Of a DNA stretch of 64,000 bases, positions 1 through 11,883 are shown in pieces; position 1 is the first letter of the stretch; every line of letters starts with the position of its first letter. This DNA comes from Heterodera schachtii (lineage: Eukaryota; Nematoda; Chromadorea; Rhabditida; Heteroderidae). Below the pieces are notes generated by a model, which saw nothing but the letters and a program-made list of their open reading frames with translations, was not told the DNA's origin and did no database searches. The DNA lies in assembly GCA_023374025.1 (NCBI GenBank), contig SIJG01000069.1, positions 10,814-74,813 on the forward strand, given 5' to 3'. The position numbers were made by a program, and so were the translations under genes.

Positions 1-10
1 TTTTTCACAG

Positions 11-144
11 GTTTTTCCGATTTTTACGTTGCGCCATCTTTGGCTGATGATTCTTTTCATCCATTTGTTACTTTATTCCATTATGGTGACAAAATTGATG
101 CGAATTTTGGGCCCAATTTCAAATTCGATTTGACAACTCTCTGA
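11..144 (+). CDS. SPRY-domain gene, last exon only (partial)
   Basis: Terminal exon of a SPRY/B30.2 gene whose upstream part lies outside the window. It follows a ttttcacag acceptor and reads GFSDFYVAPSLADD, then ANFGPNFKFDLTTL and a TGA stop. The same ending (ANFGPNFKFDLATL-stop) recurs in every SPRY unit of the window, so the frame is secure. In cyst nematodes this domain family includes secreted effectors (SPRYSECs) and many non-secreted relatives; which group this copy belongs to cannot be judged from one exon. No lesion is seen. Confidence 0.85.
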
Positions 145-479
145 CGGAAGAGATATTCACTTATGCTGATCGTTCTTTTTAATCTTTTTCCTTCTCTTCT
201 TCAATTATATTTGATTTTTTTAAAAATAAAAACAAATTAAAATCAAATATTATTCCGCAAAAAATTTCACCATCCGTAGTTTTATTTTTACAATGTTTGC
301 TTCATTTGCTAGACCAGAGCCATAGGGGCGAAAGAATCCTTTTATTTATATAAATTTTTCTTGCAAATTGGGATTTTCGGGAACGCTGAACAGTTTTTAA
401 TTGTCATCTAAATATTTTTATAAAGGATAAATATCATTTGTCATCCATTTTTATTAAATAATTGGTTTTGTATTTTAAG

Positions 480-1590
480 CTGCTGCTGAGGAACCATTCT
501 CACAATTGCAAAATGATCAGAAGAAACTTTTGGAAAGGATCAGTGAATTGGAAAAGCAACAAAAAGAACAGTCAAAAGGCGAGGACAAATTAAAACAAAA
601 ATAAAATTTATCAATTTTAAATATTTCATTTTTTAAGTTATTGCGGATCAATCGGATGAATTGTTAAAAATTAAGAAATAATCAGAAGAAATGAAATGGA
701 GAAAGAACAAAAGCAGAGAAAGGTGAGTTAAGGGATAAGGGAAAAATTTTAATTGATTTCTATTTAACAATTTCTATTTTAAAATAATTTTATGAATTAT
801 TTTAGGCACTTTTAAATTTCCGACAGAATTATTGGGATGCCAATGTTTGTCATGAGAATCTCGAAATCATTGGCGACAAAAATCTCATTGTCCATTATAA
901 GGGAAATTTTTCTGGTATTATAAAAATTTTCATACATAAACATTTCTTCTAAAAAAAGCTTATACCGTTCCGTCTTTGCTAAACATCCGATTTTGCTGAA
1001 TAATAATTCGTCCGATATTTTTTACTATGAAATTTCAATCGGAAAAATAAATGAGTAAGCGATTTTATATTTTTGAATATTAAATTTATCAGAATATTAA
1101 AAATTGATATTATTGTTATTAATTGTTATTTTTTTATTATTAATTTTCATTTTTAGTTGGCTCATTAACTTTTTCGGATTCTCCGTCATACAGCCGAAGA
1201 AATTGGATGGAACAATTCATAGCAGCAAGGGCACTTATGCTTATGAAAGTAATGGCGAGATTTTCATTAACGGAGAAAGAAAAGGAAGAAATGGCAAATA
1301 TTCCTACGATGTTGGCGATACCGTAGGAATTGGCGTCATTTCGTCCACTCGACAGATCATTTTCACCAAAAATGGACTTCGTTTGGGTTTGCAAATAAAT
1401 TAATTGATTTTTATATTTGAATTACAGAAATTTCTTTAACGTTTGCACAGATTCCTCCGATTTTTTCGTTGCTCCATCTTTTGCTGATGATTTTTTTCAT
1501 CCATTCGTTTCTTTGTTCCATTATGGTGATAAAATTGAGGCTAACTTTGGGCCCAATTTCAAGTTCGATTTGCAACTCTCTGAAGAATAA
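480..1590 (+). pseudogene. SPRY-domain unit with coiled-coil exons, decayed
   Basis: Recognisable exons in order: a coiled-coil exon (AAAEEPFSQLQNDQKKLLER) at 480; a second coiled-coil exon near 645 with an in-frame TAA; the SPRY exons ALLNFRQNYWDANVCHENLE (about 805-916), RSVFAKHPILLNNNSSDIFY (about 960-1050), the long SPRY exon with GTYAYES, GDVGDTVGIG-like text and RQIIFTKNGLRLG (1155-1390), and a final exon ending ANFGPNFKFDLQLSEE-stop at 1590. The third SPRY exon is out of phase by two bases relative to the intact unit at 3378-5511 if the obvious donor and acceptor are used. With the internal stop this points to a pseudogene, although a different splice choice could rescue part of it. 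No start exon is visible. Confidence 0.75.
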
Positions 1591-2305
1591 ATATTCACTC
1601 AATTTAATCAATTCCTTTATTTTTTTATTTTTTTGTGCTTTTCTTCTTCAATTGTATTTGGTTTTTAAATTTTTAAAATATATACATGTTTTCAAAGTTT
1701 TGTGCTTCTTAATATTTATGGGGAAGATGTGTGTGCTTGGAAAATGGTCAATTCACCAAAATTGAGATGTTTAATAATTTTGTAACAGAGCATGCGGGAC
1801 CAATTTCACGTGGAATCAATCGCGCCAAAATTCGGGATTGCGGACTGGGACCCCGTAAAATCCTGCGCCGGTCTCTGTAATTAAGTTTGATCAATGTGCA
1901 TTTATTTTAATTCCAACACGCTACATGTGCCGAAAGGAGCAGACAGAAAATTTTTAAAATATTTTGGTAATTTGGTCAAGAATTCTAGTGCCAAAGAAGC
2001 AAAAATAGATTTTTTAAAAATCGCAAGAGGTGCTAAAAATCCCAAAAAACTAAAAAAATTCTTTTATGAGTCAAAAAACCAAAATTTGCGCTCTGACTGA
2101 AAAGAAAACAGGTAAAAATGCTATTTAAAAAAATATATTAACATTAAGACACAAAATTGCGTTCCGTGGCAATAACAAAGAAAAAACAAATATTATAGAC
2201 CTCCCTCCCACTCCCGCACTAAAAAATTGAATTAAAAACTAAATGTTGGGCCATAAGAAAAATGCCAAAAGAGTGCGAGGTCGCGAAGCGGCCGAGCCTT
2301 AGTCG
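1591..2305. other. Gene-poor stretch
   Basis: AT-rich spacer after the second SPRY unit. A GC-richer patch at about 1790-1880 follows a ttgtaacag acceptor-like site and is open for about 30 codons in two frames, but I do not recognise it. An open frame at 1894-2100 is lysine-rich and AT-driven; I see no homology signal. Confidence 0.4.
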
Positions 2306-2313
2306 GTTGTATC

Positions 2314-2442
2314 TAGAGTAGAGCGGGACCGGGATCAAAACACGGACAACTGAGTACAACTGAGTACCGAGGTCCCGGTTTTTCAACCCGAAAAGGTCCC
2401 GGTCCCGGTTAGGCCCAAAATTCCCGGTCCCGCTCTACTCTA
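2314..2442. mobile_element. Short hAT-like MITE (129 bp)
   Basis: Terminal inverted repeat TAGAGTAGAGCGGGACCGGG at the left is matched by its reverse complement at the right. Flanking 8-mers are gttgtatc (2306-2313) and gttttatc (2443-2450), an 8-bp duplication with one mismatch. The interior repeats the word ggtcccgg. Size, 8-bp duplication and a TAGAG start fit non-autonomous hAT elements. Related cccggtcccg text without clear ends occurs near 24590-24680 and 49110-49215. Confidence 0.8.
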
Positions 2443-2480
2443 GTTTTATCACAGATAATTTGACAATAAGACCGTACTGC

Positions 2481-2510
2481 CTAGCGGGGGACGCGCCTAT
2501 CCCGCGCTAG
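2481..2510. repeat. GC-rich hairpin
   Basis: Ten-base arms ctagcggggg and cccgcgctag (one mismatch) flank a 10-base centre. It stands out in AT-rich DNA. Function unknown; it may be a remnant of the transposon cores described elsewhere. Confidence 0.5.
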
Positions 2511-2886
2511 TGATGAAATAAAATAATTAATTTTGGCGCGTTAAAAATATTCGATTTGTTGATTATTGTTATTTTTTTGAAATTTGATATTGAGAAATTG
2601 GTGAGAATAAGACGAAATTTTATTTTTTAAGTACCAAGGAAAAGAAATATGCTTTATACAATGATCAAATTTAGTTAGCATTTTCTTCCTAATTGGCCTC
2701 AATTTTATCAGCAACGCCATTCAAACACAAAGTAACGAATTATAAATATCATTATAAAGCTTTTGTTTTTTTAATGAACTCAAAATCGGAAAATTTTATA
2801 TTTTTTGCTTAAATTAGTTAATATGATACGCTCAAATTTCTATCTTTCACATCGTTTTCTTTTTTTGACCTGTCTATTTGGCTCCC

Positions 2887-3179
2887 GGACAATCCGTCAG
2901 TGGATAATCCGTCAGCAAATTTTTTTTTTGAGCAATGATCAAAAACTTAAGAAAATTATTGTTATATTTAATATAATTTTCATAGATTTTAATCTTTCTA
3001 GTTATTAACCATCTGGTGAAATTTCATTTAATTCTTTTAAAATGCTTATTCCATAATTTTATAAAATAACACAAATCATTAATTCACGAAGCGATTAAAT
3101 TAAATTTAAAATAATTTTAAATTAATCAGGTGTGTTTTAAAAATAAAATTGCTTTGGATTATTTACTGACGGATTGTCC
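2887..3179. mobile_element. MITE-like element with 15-bp inverted ends
   Basis: The left end ggacaatccgtcagt (2887-2901) is exactly complementary to actgacggattgtcc (3165-3179). The word aatccgtcag is repeated just inside the left end. The interior is AT-rich and non-coding; the open frame across the left part is not credible as a gene. I could not find a clean target duplication, so the class is unassigned. Confidence 0.55.
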
Positions 3180-3217
3180 TTCTTTGTTCATAAATGAGGA
3201 TGTTGGGAACTTCTTTT

Positions 3218-3377
3218 TAGGGTCACCATTTTGCCGAAACTTAGTTTAAAAATGTAAATAAAATGAAGGAATGAATGGTCATTTATTTTTATTTGTCTTT
3301 TTATTCTCTGCCATTTATTCAACAGAACATTTCTTTAAAAATATTAACTCTTTTTAGGAGATATCATCAAACTCAAA
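3218..3377 (+). promoter_or_regulatory. Conserved upstream block of SPRY units
   Basis: Sequence just upstream of the intact SPRY gene contains gggtcaccattttgccg and text rich in aaatgaatggtcattt. The same block recurs upstream of the broken unit at 8416 (gggtcatcgttttgccg) and of the first-exon relic at 6281. Elements around it, such as aaaaacgctgat at about 6200 and 8345, recur in reverse complement near 25147-25200. Shared position before start exons suggests duplicated promoter or 5' region; no specific factor site is claimed. Confidence 0.45.
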
Positions 3378-5511
3378 ATGTCAATTTCGACCAATTCAAC
3401 AAATTATGGAGATGATTTCACACCAGCAGAAAATGGAGGTAAATGGGAGAGAAATTGAAATTTGGGGATGAGAAATTAAATATAAATAATTAACTTCAAA
3501 CTTTAATTTTTATATATATTTAGAAGTGAATGGCGATGCAATTAGTTTGGACATTGGTGATCAATTTGATGGAAAAAACAATGAAACACCGATAATTGAT
3601 CAGCAACAGCTTAAGGTGGGCTAAGAAAAACAAAAAAAAAAAAACAGACAGAAACAATTGGGAGAAATATTTCAATATTATCTGCAACACAAAAGCAATT
3701 TGTTAATTTAAATAGAAATTTCGTGAAAAGTTTGCCAAAATGGAAATGGAATTGAAAATGGCCAAATTGGAAGTCGAAAATGTAAGTTTTTTTTATAAAA
3801 AAGTTGTCAAAAACTTAAAAATTTAGAAGGAACAAAAGTTAAAGCTCCACGAAGTGCTGGTCGAACAGAAGGCATTGAAGGAAAAAGTGGAAAAAATTGA
3901 ACAGAAAAAGGAGAAAAACAGTAAAAACTGATTAAACGGGAAAAAATTACAAATTACTTTTTTATTTTATTAATCCACATCTTTTGTAAATTAAATTTAT
4001 TTATTTTCAGCTATTTTTCCAAATCTGAGCACATCGGAGGAAGTGAGTGTTCTAATTGCCAGAATTGCTGAGCTGAACCGAGCAAAAACAATTGAAGCAT
4101 CACTCGCCTGCAGCTGTGATTTGTTTGGACAAAACGGAAACGGTAGGAAATCGGCGGATACAGTATCAAAGTTATACTGTCATAAAATGATTATGAATTT
4201 AATATTAGGAATATCAAATAGTTATTATTGACACCATTCAACAAAGCAAAGACATTAAAATTAAATAAAATTACTATTTTTAAAGTTTACGTTTAAATTT
4301 AAAATTAATTCAATTTTAAGCCATTGCTGCGGATCAATTGACAAAAATTTTGGAAAAAATCTCAGAAATGGAAAAGCAGCAAAAACAGCAGAACGAAAAC
4401 ACTACAAAAGGTAAGAAATGATTTTAGCAAGTTTATTTTGTAAAAGGAATTTAAATAGGAATTAAAATATTTTATTTAATAAAACTATTGTTTTTTAAAT
4501 TTAAAAATAATTTTAGCAACTGCGGACCAATTCTCGAAAATGCAAAATGATCAAAAGATTCTTTTGGGAAAATTCAATGAATTAGAGAAAGAACAAAAGC
4601 TTAGAAAGGTGAATTATGGGGTAAAAAAAATATTATTTTTATTTCCTTAATTATGTATTTAAATAAATTGCTTTAAAATAGTTTTATATTTATTAATATT
4701 TAAGGCACTTTTAAATTTCCGACAAAATTATTGGGATGCCAACGCTTTCCAAGAGAAACTCCAAATCATTGGCGACAAAAATTTGACTGTCCAATACAAG
4801 AAAAATGATTGCGGTATTTTGAATAATATTGTGATATAATCTATTTTTCCTCAACAAAAGGTTGGTGTTCCGTCTTCGCTAAACATCCGATTTTGCTGAA
4901 TAATAATCCGCCCGACATTTTTTATTACGAAATTTCGGTCGAAAATAAGAAAAAGTATGTGCTTTTTTTAATTTTATATACCAAATTTAACAGAGAAATA
5001 TTAAAAGGGAATGATTATTAATAAAATTATTAATTCCTTTATTAATTTTTCAGTTTTATGATCTTCGGATTCACCGTCAAAAAGATTACAAAATTTGAAC
5101 GGATAATTCAAAAGGGCACTTATGCATATGACAATTTAGGCGATATTTGGATTAACGGAGAAAGAAAGGGCCGAAGAAATGCCAAATATTCCTACGGTAC
5201 TGGCGATACCGTAGGCATTGGCGTCAATTCAGCCACTCGTCAGATCATTTTCACCAAAAATGGACTTCGTTTGGGTTGGCAAATACCCATATATATTAAA
5301 TAATCTATTTAATTGCCTATTTTTATGTTAATTGAATTTTTGTTTGAATTATCGAAAATCCCCTAACTTTTTCACAGATTCCTCTGAGTTTTTCGTTGCT
5401 CCATCTTTTGCGGATGATTCATTTTATCCCTTCGTTTCTTTATTGGATTCTGATGACAAAATTGAGGCGAACTTTGGGCCCAATTTCAGATTCAATTTGG
5501 CAACTCTCTAA
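3378..5511 (+). CDS. SPRY/B30.2 protein with coiled-coil N-terminal half, complete 11-exon gene
   Basis: Exons by splice signals and phase: 3378-3438, 3524-3615, 3716-3781, 3827-3920, 4011-4142, 4321-4410, 4517-4608, 4705-4813, 4861-4954, 5054-5274, 5378-5511. They join in one frame of 1185 nt, 394 aa. The protein starts MSISTNSTNYGDDFTPAENG, with no signal peptide. Residues of about 52-105 and 150-210 are charged heptad-rich segments (KFREKFAKMEMELK, KEQKLKLHEVLVEQ, KQQKQQ), probably coiled coils. The SPRY domain occupies about 210-394: ALLNFRQNYWDANA, WCSVFAKHPILLNNN, FMIFGFTVKK, GTYAYDNLGDIWING, YGTGDTVGIGV, RQIIFTKNGLRL, FFVAPSFADDSFYPFVSLL, ANFGPNFRFNLATL-stop. SPRY is a protein-interaction fold; cyst-nematode members include plant-infection effectors, but lack of a signal peptide argues that this product stays inside the cell unless an upstream exon is missed. 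It is the only SPRY unit here without an obvious lesion. Confidence 0.85.
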
Positions 5512-5840
5512 GGAAGAAATTCACTCTAAAGCTGATCAATTTATTCTTTTTAATCATTTTGATGCTTTTATACATTAATTGAAATTTGAGTTTAATGAAA
5601 GCAAATTAAATTGAAATATTTGTCCGCAGAAAATTCTTCCAGCCTGCAGTTTTCCTTTTAGTATATTAGAGTTTTCAGGAGATGTTTTGATTTACTAATG
5701 AAATTTTGTAGGTAAGTAGGCAACCCCTGAATATTACTAAAAAAAATTTTCTAGCTGCGAAATAAGGACCTGTGCCGAGATATGGCGTACCAAAGTTTTT
5801 AGGTCGTATATAAAAAGAATCAACATTTTAGTTTTTGTAT
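5512..5840. other. 3' flank, no gene seen
   Basis: AT-rich 3' flank of the intact SPRY gene. The string aaagctgatcaattt at about 5528-5542 is the uninterrupted equivalent of the target of the transposon at 39166-39900. Confidence 0.5.
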
Positions 5841-5847
5841 TGTTCAG

Positions 5848-5895
5848 TGGCGCAGTGGTAGTACTCTTTGTCTCATATACATAGGTTCGAACCCG
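5848..5895 (+). repeat. tRNA-like box A / box B fragment
   Basis: tggcgcagtggtag resembles a tRNA box A and ggttcgaaccc (about 5883) is a perfect box B, but their starts are only about 34 nt apart, too close for a normal tRNA, and no acceptor stem pairs. Best read as a decayed tRNA or the head of a tRNA-derived SINE. Confidence 0.45.
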
Positions 5896-6149
5896 TAACC
5901 TTTTCTTTCTTTTTAAAAAAATTATAATTTCTAAGTTTGCTTATTACATTTATTTATTTTTTTTTTTTTTGTAATTTTTTTACATAACATTCAACTTTCA
6001 TACAATTAACCCATTTAATTTTTTGAATATGATCATGATTTGGTCAAGCTCTCATTGTAATTTCAACGGCGTTATAACAACTATACATTCATATAAATTA
6101 TACATTTTTTATCCAACTTTATTGCCGTTTTTCTGCTGTTTGTGCCCAT

Positions 6150-6440
6150 CTTTTTAGGTCATCGTTTGCCCACACTCAAAGGCAAATAAAATTAAATAAA
6201 TGATCATAAAAACGCTGATTATGAATAAATTCAAATACCTATTATATTTTTTGTCCATCCCACTTTCGCCTATTTTGGGTCATCATTTTGCCGCGACTTA
6301 ACTTTCTGGCGGATAATCATTTACGTAAATACAGCAAATGCTCACATTAAGCCCAAACTCTTTTTTATAATTTATTATAACGATCAACAATGGAATTTTC
6401 GGTTTTAAAATTAAAATTTCATCATTAACCATATTTGATA
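6150..6440 (+). pseudogene. Relic of a SPRY gene promoter and first exon
   Basis: Aligns by eye to 8280-8565: gtttgccca, aaaaacgctgat, gggtcatcattttgccg, then ggttttaaaattaaaa followed by tttcatcattaacc, where the homologous unit has its start codon and ccatcattaacc. The ATG is lost and nothing of the downstream exons follows. It is evidence for another SPRY unit once present between those at 3378 and 8548. Confidence 0.55.
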
Positions 6441-6719
6441 TTTACCAAAAAAAAAAAAATTTATGAATGCTTTTTCTAAAAATCCCCTCTCACATTTTGG
6501 TACTTTTTTCTATCCCAGTCACCTCTGTTGCATATGAGGGGGAAATTTGGGTACTAAATTATGGATTCAAAAAATAAAAATGTTTTAAATTATCTTAAAA
6601 ATTGCAACTGTTTAATTTAAAGCCATAGAATTTTCTAACGGATATCCACTCAATTTTAACCATGCTTATTATGCTAAACTCATTACAATTCATTCATTCT
6701 AAGCCAATGTCATACATAA

Positions 6720-7262
6720 CAGGGGGGGGGGGGGGGACAAGTCTCGCCTCTTCTCTCGCAATTTTTGGGACTCTCGCCTCTCACCTCTCGTTTTTTGGAC
6801 AAGAGGCGAAAGGTGAATATGCACCACTAAAGTTTGAACTTTTCAGCAGTCAGAAAAATATTAAAATTTACGCAAAAAAATCATAATAATTCTCTTTCTC
6901 TGCGCCCTCTAGCATTTTTGGTGAAAATCTGATAACAAATTGGATTTAAATTTTCAAAAATTTTCACGGCGGCGCCTGTCGGCACTGCCGGACCCCCTCC
7001 CTGTTCCCAAAATTTTTTTGAAAACCCGTCGCAAAATAACCTTTTTATTGATTTTTTATTTGGAATAAAATTTTACAAATGCTGATATTGACCGACCAAC
7101 CAAATGACTTTTTACGGCCAAATTGACCATGTCGAAAATATAGAATTTTTCAGAAAGGAAACCGGATGAATTTTTAACAACTATTTTGGTAAAAAATAAG
7201 GGTACAGAAAAATTGAAAAACTCTCGCCTCTCGTCCTCTTGCTTCTCGTCAAACCGGGCATT
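6720..7262. mobile_element. Transposon-like repeat with GC-rich core, ends unresolved
   Basis: The words ctctcgcctctcg are repeated on both sides (6740-6800 and 7220-7255) of an AT-rich centre holding the GC core cggcggcgcctgtcggcact at about 6967. The layout is the same as the hAT-like elements at 10625, 14073, 18381, 35341, 42128 and 46660. A run of 16 G starts at 6721. I could not identify inverted termini or a target duplication, so boundaries are approximate. Confidence 0.5.
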
Positions 7263-7328
7263 CAAGTCTGAGTCCAAACATAAACTAGTACAAGTCTAAC
7301 CCTACGTTTAAAAGAATTAACCAAAATG

Positions 7329-7560
7329 GTGTCCAGGCATTTGCGTCCCGGACATTTGCGGCCCGGACACTTGCGGCCCCAGCCAAATCGGACACTTGTG
7401 GCGCGACTCTTACGGTCCGACATTTGCGTCCCGGACATTTGCGGCCATTTCTTAAGGGCCATTTTAGGACATTTGCGGCCCAATTTTTTATTGAATTTTA
7501 TAACCAAAGCCAAAACGGACATTTGCTGCCCGACATTTGCGGTTTCGTCCAAATTTCATC
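7329..7560. repeat. Array of ACATTTGCGG words
   Basis: About ten copies of g(g)acatttgcgg(c/t)cc spaced irregularly. The same word family forms the ends of the elements at 50998-52071 (acatttgcgga) and 59373-62131 (acatttgagga). The open frames on both strands here are produced by the repeat. Probably a decayed end of a related element. Confidence 0.6.
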
Positions 7561-8279
7561 ACCGATAATTTCTCAAGGCCTGATTAGCACCTTTTTTTAT
7601 ATTACTTCCCATTTATGGAGATTCAGCAAGGCAATACTGTTTAATTATTTTATAAAGGAGATCACTAGCCTTTTAACTTTAACAAATTAAAGGAGTTTCC
7701 TAGCGTTAGTCTATTTTTTTAATTTAAAAACTTTCTAATTTATTTTAATTATAATTGATCCAAGCTTTTTAAAATTAAAATGTTTTTAATTTATTTTAAT
7801 TGAAAAAATAGATTATTTTCATTTAATCAGATTTGGACCCTCCAAATCAGGACAAATCTGATAAATCAGTACAGATCGCATCCCTGCTCAAAATACGAGC
7901 AACATTAATATGAATGCCGTCCTGTGGATTATGGCACAATTGGTCTCCTTCGGCTACGGCATTTTCTTATCTTTTTGTGTATTTTACTATCCCATCGTCC
8001 ACCTCTGTCGGATTGTCCACTGTCCGTTTGTCCGGGAGCCCTATTTGATTACATATTTCAAGCTTTTTAGCACATCAAAATCCTATCCCTACAAATAAAA
8101 CAAATAGTAAATATTAATTTTTTTTTTAATTGAATTCGTGTTAATTTTCAAATATTTTTGTCCATGGTTTTTAAACAATAAAAATAATCATTTTCGTAAA
8201 AGTAGTAAAACAAATAGTAAATGTTAGTTTTTTTTTTATTGAACATGATCATTTTTTAATTTTTAGACTCTCTTCTTTT
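7561..8279. other. No gene seen
   Basis: AT-rich spacer. The string gtccgtttgtccgggagccc near 8019 resembles the left flank of the 2887-3179 element. The open frame at 7910-8098 is not recognisable. Confidence 0.4.
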
Positions 8280-9290
8280 GGGTCACCGTTTGCCCAACAC
8301 TCATCAAAGGCAAAAAAAAAAATTGAATAAATGAACGATAAAAACGCTGATTTGTGAGTTGGAAATAAATTCAAATTCTATTATCTTTTTTTGCCCATCG
8401 CATTTTCTCTCATTTTTGGGTCATCGTTTTGCCGTAAATTTATTTACTTTTTGGTGTATAAATATGTACGCGAATTCACGAATTGACCTTAGCTTTACTC
8501 TTTTTAAAAATCAAATAAGTATTGTGATTTTAGGTTTTAAAATTAAAATGCCATCATTAACCTCATCTTTTTCATCAGTGGACGAATTCACTCCACTCCA
8601 ACGTAAAATATTTTGTTTAAAAAATGAAATTTTTTAAAATTTTAATTTATTTTATTTTCAGCAATTTTTCCAAATCTGAGCACATCGGAGGAAATGATTG
8701 TTCTGATTGCGAGAATTGCTGAGCTGAATCGAGCTAACACAGTGGAACCATCAATCGCAATGTTCTGCTGATTTGTTTGGACAAGACGGAAACGGTAGGA
8801 AATTGAGGGATACAGTATCAAAATTATACTGTTAAAAAGTCACAAATATCTTTAAATAAGCATAAAATTTTTATTAACGCTTTTTAGGTAAAAAAAAAAA
8901 AACATGTAAAACTTAAATATTTCAATTGTAACGAAATTAGTTAAATATTTTAAAGTTTTCGAAAAAGAAAAATTTTTAACCAAAAATTTTTACCAAGAAA
9001 ACCTTTGGGGTGAACTTTTTAAAGAATGTCAAAAACTTAATATTTTAAAATATTTTCAGGATCAGATGATAATGAGTTTAGTCTGGATGACGAAGATGGG
9101 CAAAAGAAAGAAGAAAGTGAAATGCCAACAAACGAAGGTAAGCAAAAAAATAAAAAAATAAACAACCAAGTTCTATTTTACACGATATTTGGGGCACCAA
9201 CAAAATCTAATCTGAAAAAAAATAATTAAGGTAACCCGCCGAGCATTTATTCCATTATGTTCGCCATTAAAACATTCGGATATACGATAT

Positions 9291-9606
9291 ACTATAGTCA
9301 ACACCCGGAAAAAATATCACAATTATATAAAAATCGATTCGTCTCGAGGAGACTAAGCACGAAAAAATAGGTCTCCAGTTGCGGAACTGTAAAAAAACGT
9401 GGGTTTGAACCGGTTCAAAACTCTAAAAAGGGGTTAATTTGGTACTTAAAATATTTTAAAACTATCGAACCCTGACAAAAATTTGGGGCAACTAATGACA
9501 AACTTTCGAATGATACGAACTGGAAACCTATTTTTGGTGCTTAGCTCCTCGAGAAGAATCGATTGGGAATATCATTTGTGCCATTTTTCCGGGCGAATCA
9601 CTATAA
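9291..9606. mobile_element. Long-inverted-repeat MITE in an intron of the broken SPRY unit
   Basis: Left text ctatagtcaacacccgg ... atcgattcgtctcgaggag ... taagcac is mirrored at the right as gtgcttagctcctcgag ... aatcgatt ... ccgggcgaatcactata. The arms are imperfect and about 70-80 bp long. Target duplication not resolved (possibly TA). Confidence 0.6.
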
Positions 9607-10624
9607 GTACACGAAAATAAATATTATTTGTAATTCATTTAAAATAAATAATTTGACTTTTTAAGCTGCTGCTGAGGAACGATTTTCACAATTTCAAAAT
9701 GATCATAAGAAACTTTTGGAAAAGATCAGTGAATTGGAAGCAGCAAAAAGAACAGTCAAAAGGCGAGAAGAAATTAAAACAAAAATAAAATTTGTCAATA
9801 TTAAATAATTATATTTAAATTTAAAAATTGATTCGATTTTTAAGCTACTGAGAATCAATTGTCAAAAATGTTGGAAAGAATCAGTGAATTTGAGAAGAAG
9901 CAAAAACAGCAGCAGAACAAAAACATGAACAACAAAGGTGAGTGAATGTAACGACGAAGAAATTTCAATTTTAAAGAATTTTTTAGAGGATATTATTATA
10001 TCATTGAATTTTTATTTAATTAAATTATCCTTTTAAATTTTAAAATTAATTTAGCAACTTTGGACCAATTATCAATGGTGCAAATTGATCAAATGACTCA
10101 ATTGGAAAACGTCAATGAATTAGAGAAAGTAAATTAAGGGGTAAAAATATATTTATTTTTATATTTTCATTAATTGGGTATTTATGCATTTAATCAAAAT
10201 AATTTTGTTTGAATTTTTTAAGGCACTTTTAAATTTCCGACAAAATTATTGGGCTACCAATGTTTGTTATGGGAATCTCAAAATCATTGGCGAAAAAAAT
10301 TTGACTGTCCATCATAAAGGAAATGAATATGGTATTTTTTTATAATTTACTTAATATTATATTTCTCTTTAAAAGGTTGTTGTTCCGTCTTCGCTAAATA
10401 TCCGATTTTGCTCAACAATAATTCGTCCGACATTTTTTACTATGAAATTTCAATTAAAAATAAGAAATAGTAAGATTTTTAAACTTCTTCAGTAAAATTT
10501 AAAAATATAATTAATATTTTAATAATTATTCCTTTATTATTTATTTTTCAGTTGGGTCGTCTTTGGATTCGCCGTCAAACAGCAGACAAAATTGGAATTG
10601 ATGATTAAAAAGGGCACTTATTAT

Positions 10625-11883
10625 TAGAGATCGGATCGGTTCGGTTTTTTTTTCGGTTTTTTTCGGTATTTTTCGGTTTCGGTTTTTGACCGAAAAAAAC
10701 CGACCGAGAAATTTTTGAGTTTTTCGGTTTTTTTCGGTTTCGGTTTTTTTCGGTTTTTATACCGAAACCGACCGACCGAAATAATCAGAAAACCGAAAAA
10801 ACCGACCGACTTTTATCAAAAATCAGTTGGCCATTTTCTTAACAAAATTCATTAAAAATTCTTAAAAATTTCCCCCGGCGTCGCCTATCGGCATCGTCGG
10901 CCCCCCAAAAACCTATCTTTTCTTAAAAAAATAAGCCCAAAATCTCAAAATTTGTTATTTTTAGACAAAATCAGTTAAAAAATAGCATTAAAATTATAAA
11001 AAAAAATTTGAACCCCTTTCTTCATTGCACATGCGCAGAAAAAATATGCAAAAGAATATAATTTATATCCATTTTTATAACATATTAGGTTATTAATTTT
11101 CAAAAAAGATAATATTGTCCATTTTCTTTCTTTATATATTTTTTCTATTGAAAGCCGATTTTTTTCTTTGTACAAAGATACGATTATTGTTTAAAGAGCA
11201 TTTTACTTATTTAAATAGATGACATTTTCATAATTTTTTACATTTTTTATAAATATTTTTTATGTTTTTGGTTTTTTTATTTTGAGTCCATCCTGAGTTG
11301 AACGTAACTTAACCCGGTTGACTAACCCTCAGCTGCGGGGTACTTTTCAACCCACACCTAATAAAAGTTCATAGAATTAAATTAGGTATTGAAAGAGTTA
11401 TGAATAGAAAATTCAATCATCTCTATTTGTAAGGTAATTTCATCATAGTGATACTAAAAGTTTTGTATTAGTCACTATTTGTCACTATTTTGGACTTTTT
11501 TTTAACTATTTTGGCACTTTTTCTCACTATTTAAAAAAAAATGTTTTTTGACTGCCTTTTCTATCATTTTTCAAACTTTAGTACACCATTCAATAGAGCT
11601 TCAATAGCTTTACAATTTAGTTCAGAGGTGATCTTTAGCTTTTTCTGTTAATAAAAATGTTTTATTGCTTTTTTTGGAAAAAATATAAAAATTCAAAAAA
11701 AAACCGAAACCGAAACGATATACCGAAAATTTTTCTTCGGTTTTTTTCGGTTCGGTTTTTTTCGGTTTTTTAACCGAAACCGACCGACCGAGAAATTTTT
11801 GAGTTTTTCGGTTTTTTTTCGGTTTCGGTTTTTTTCGGTTTTTATACCGAAACCGACCGACCGACCCTCTTGTCCGGTCTCTA
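10625..11883. mobile_element. hAT-like non-autonomous element with ttcggttttt words, inside a SPRY exon
   Basis: Flanked by an exact 8-bp duplication cttattat (10617-10624 and 11884-11891). Termini TAGAGATCGG and, reading inward from the right, TAGAGACCGG. Both ends (about 170 bp each) are filled with cggtttttttcgg and accgaaaccgaccgaccga words; the interior carries the degenerate GC core at about 10873 and a long AT-rich stretch. It interrupts the codons for GTY-AYD of the host SPRY exon. Confidence 0.9.

Noticed and set aside
1140..1394. Minus-strand frame opposite the SPRY exon (and similar at 32572, 33429, 58599)
   Set aside because: Shadow of the SPRY coding exon; the sense frame has the family motifs.
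7262..7568. Open frames on both strands rich in RPGHLRPGHL or its mirror
   Set aside because: Word array, not a gene; no splice sites or start context.
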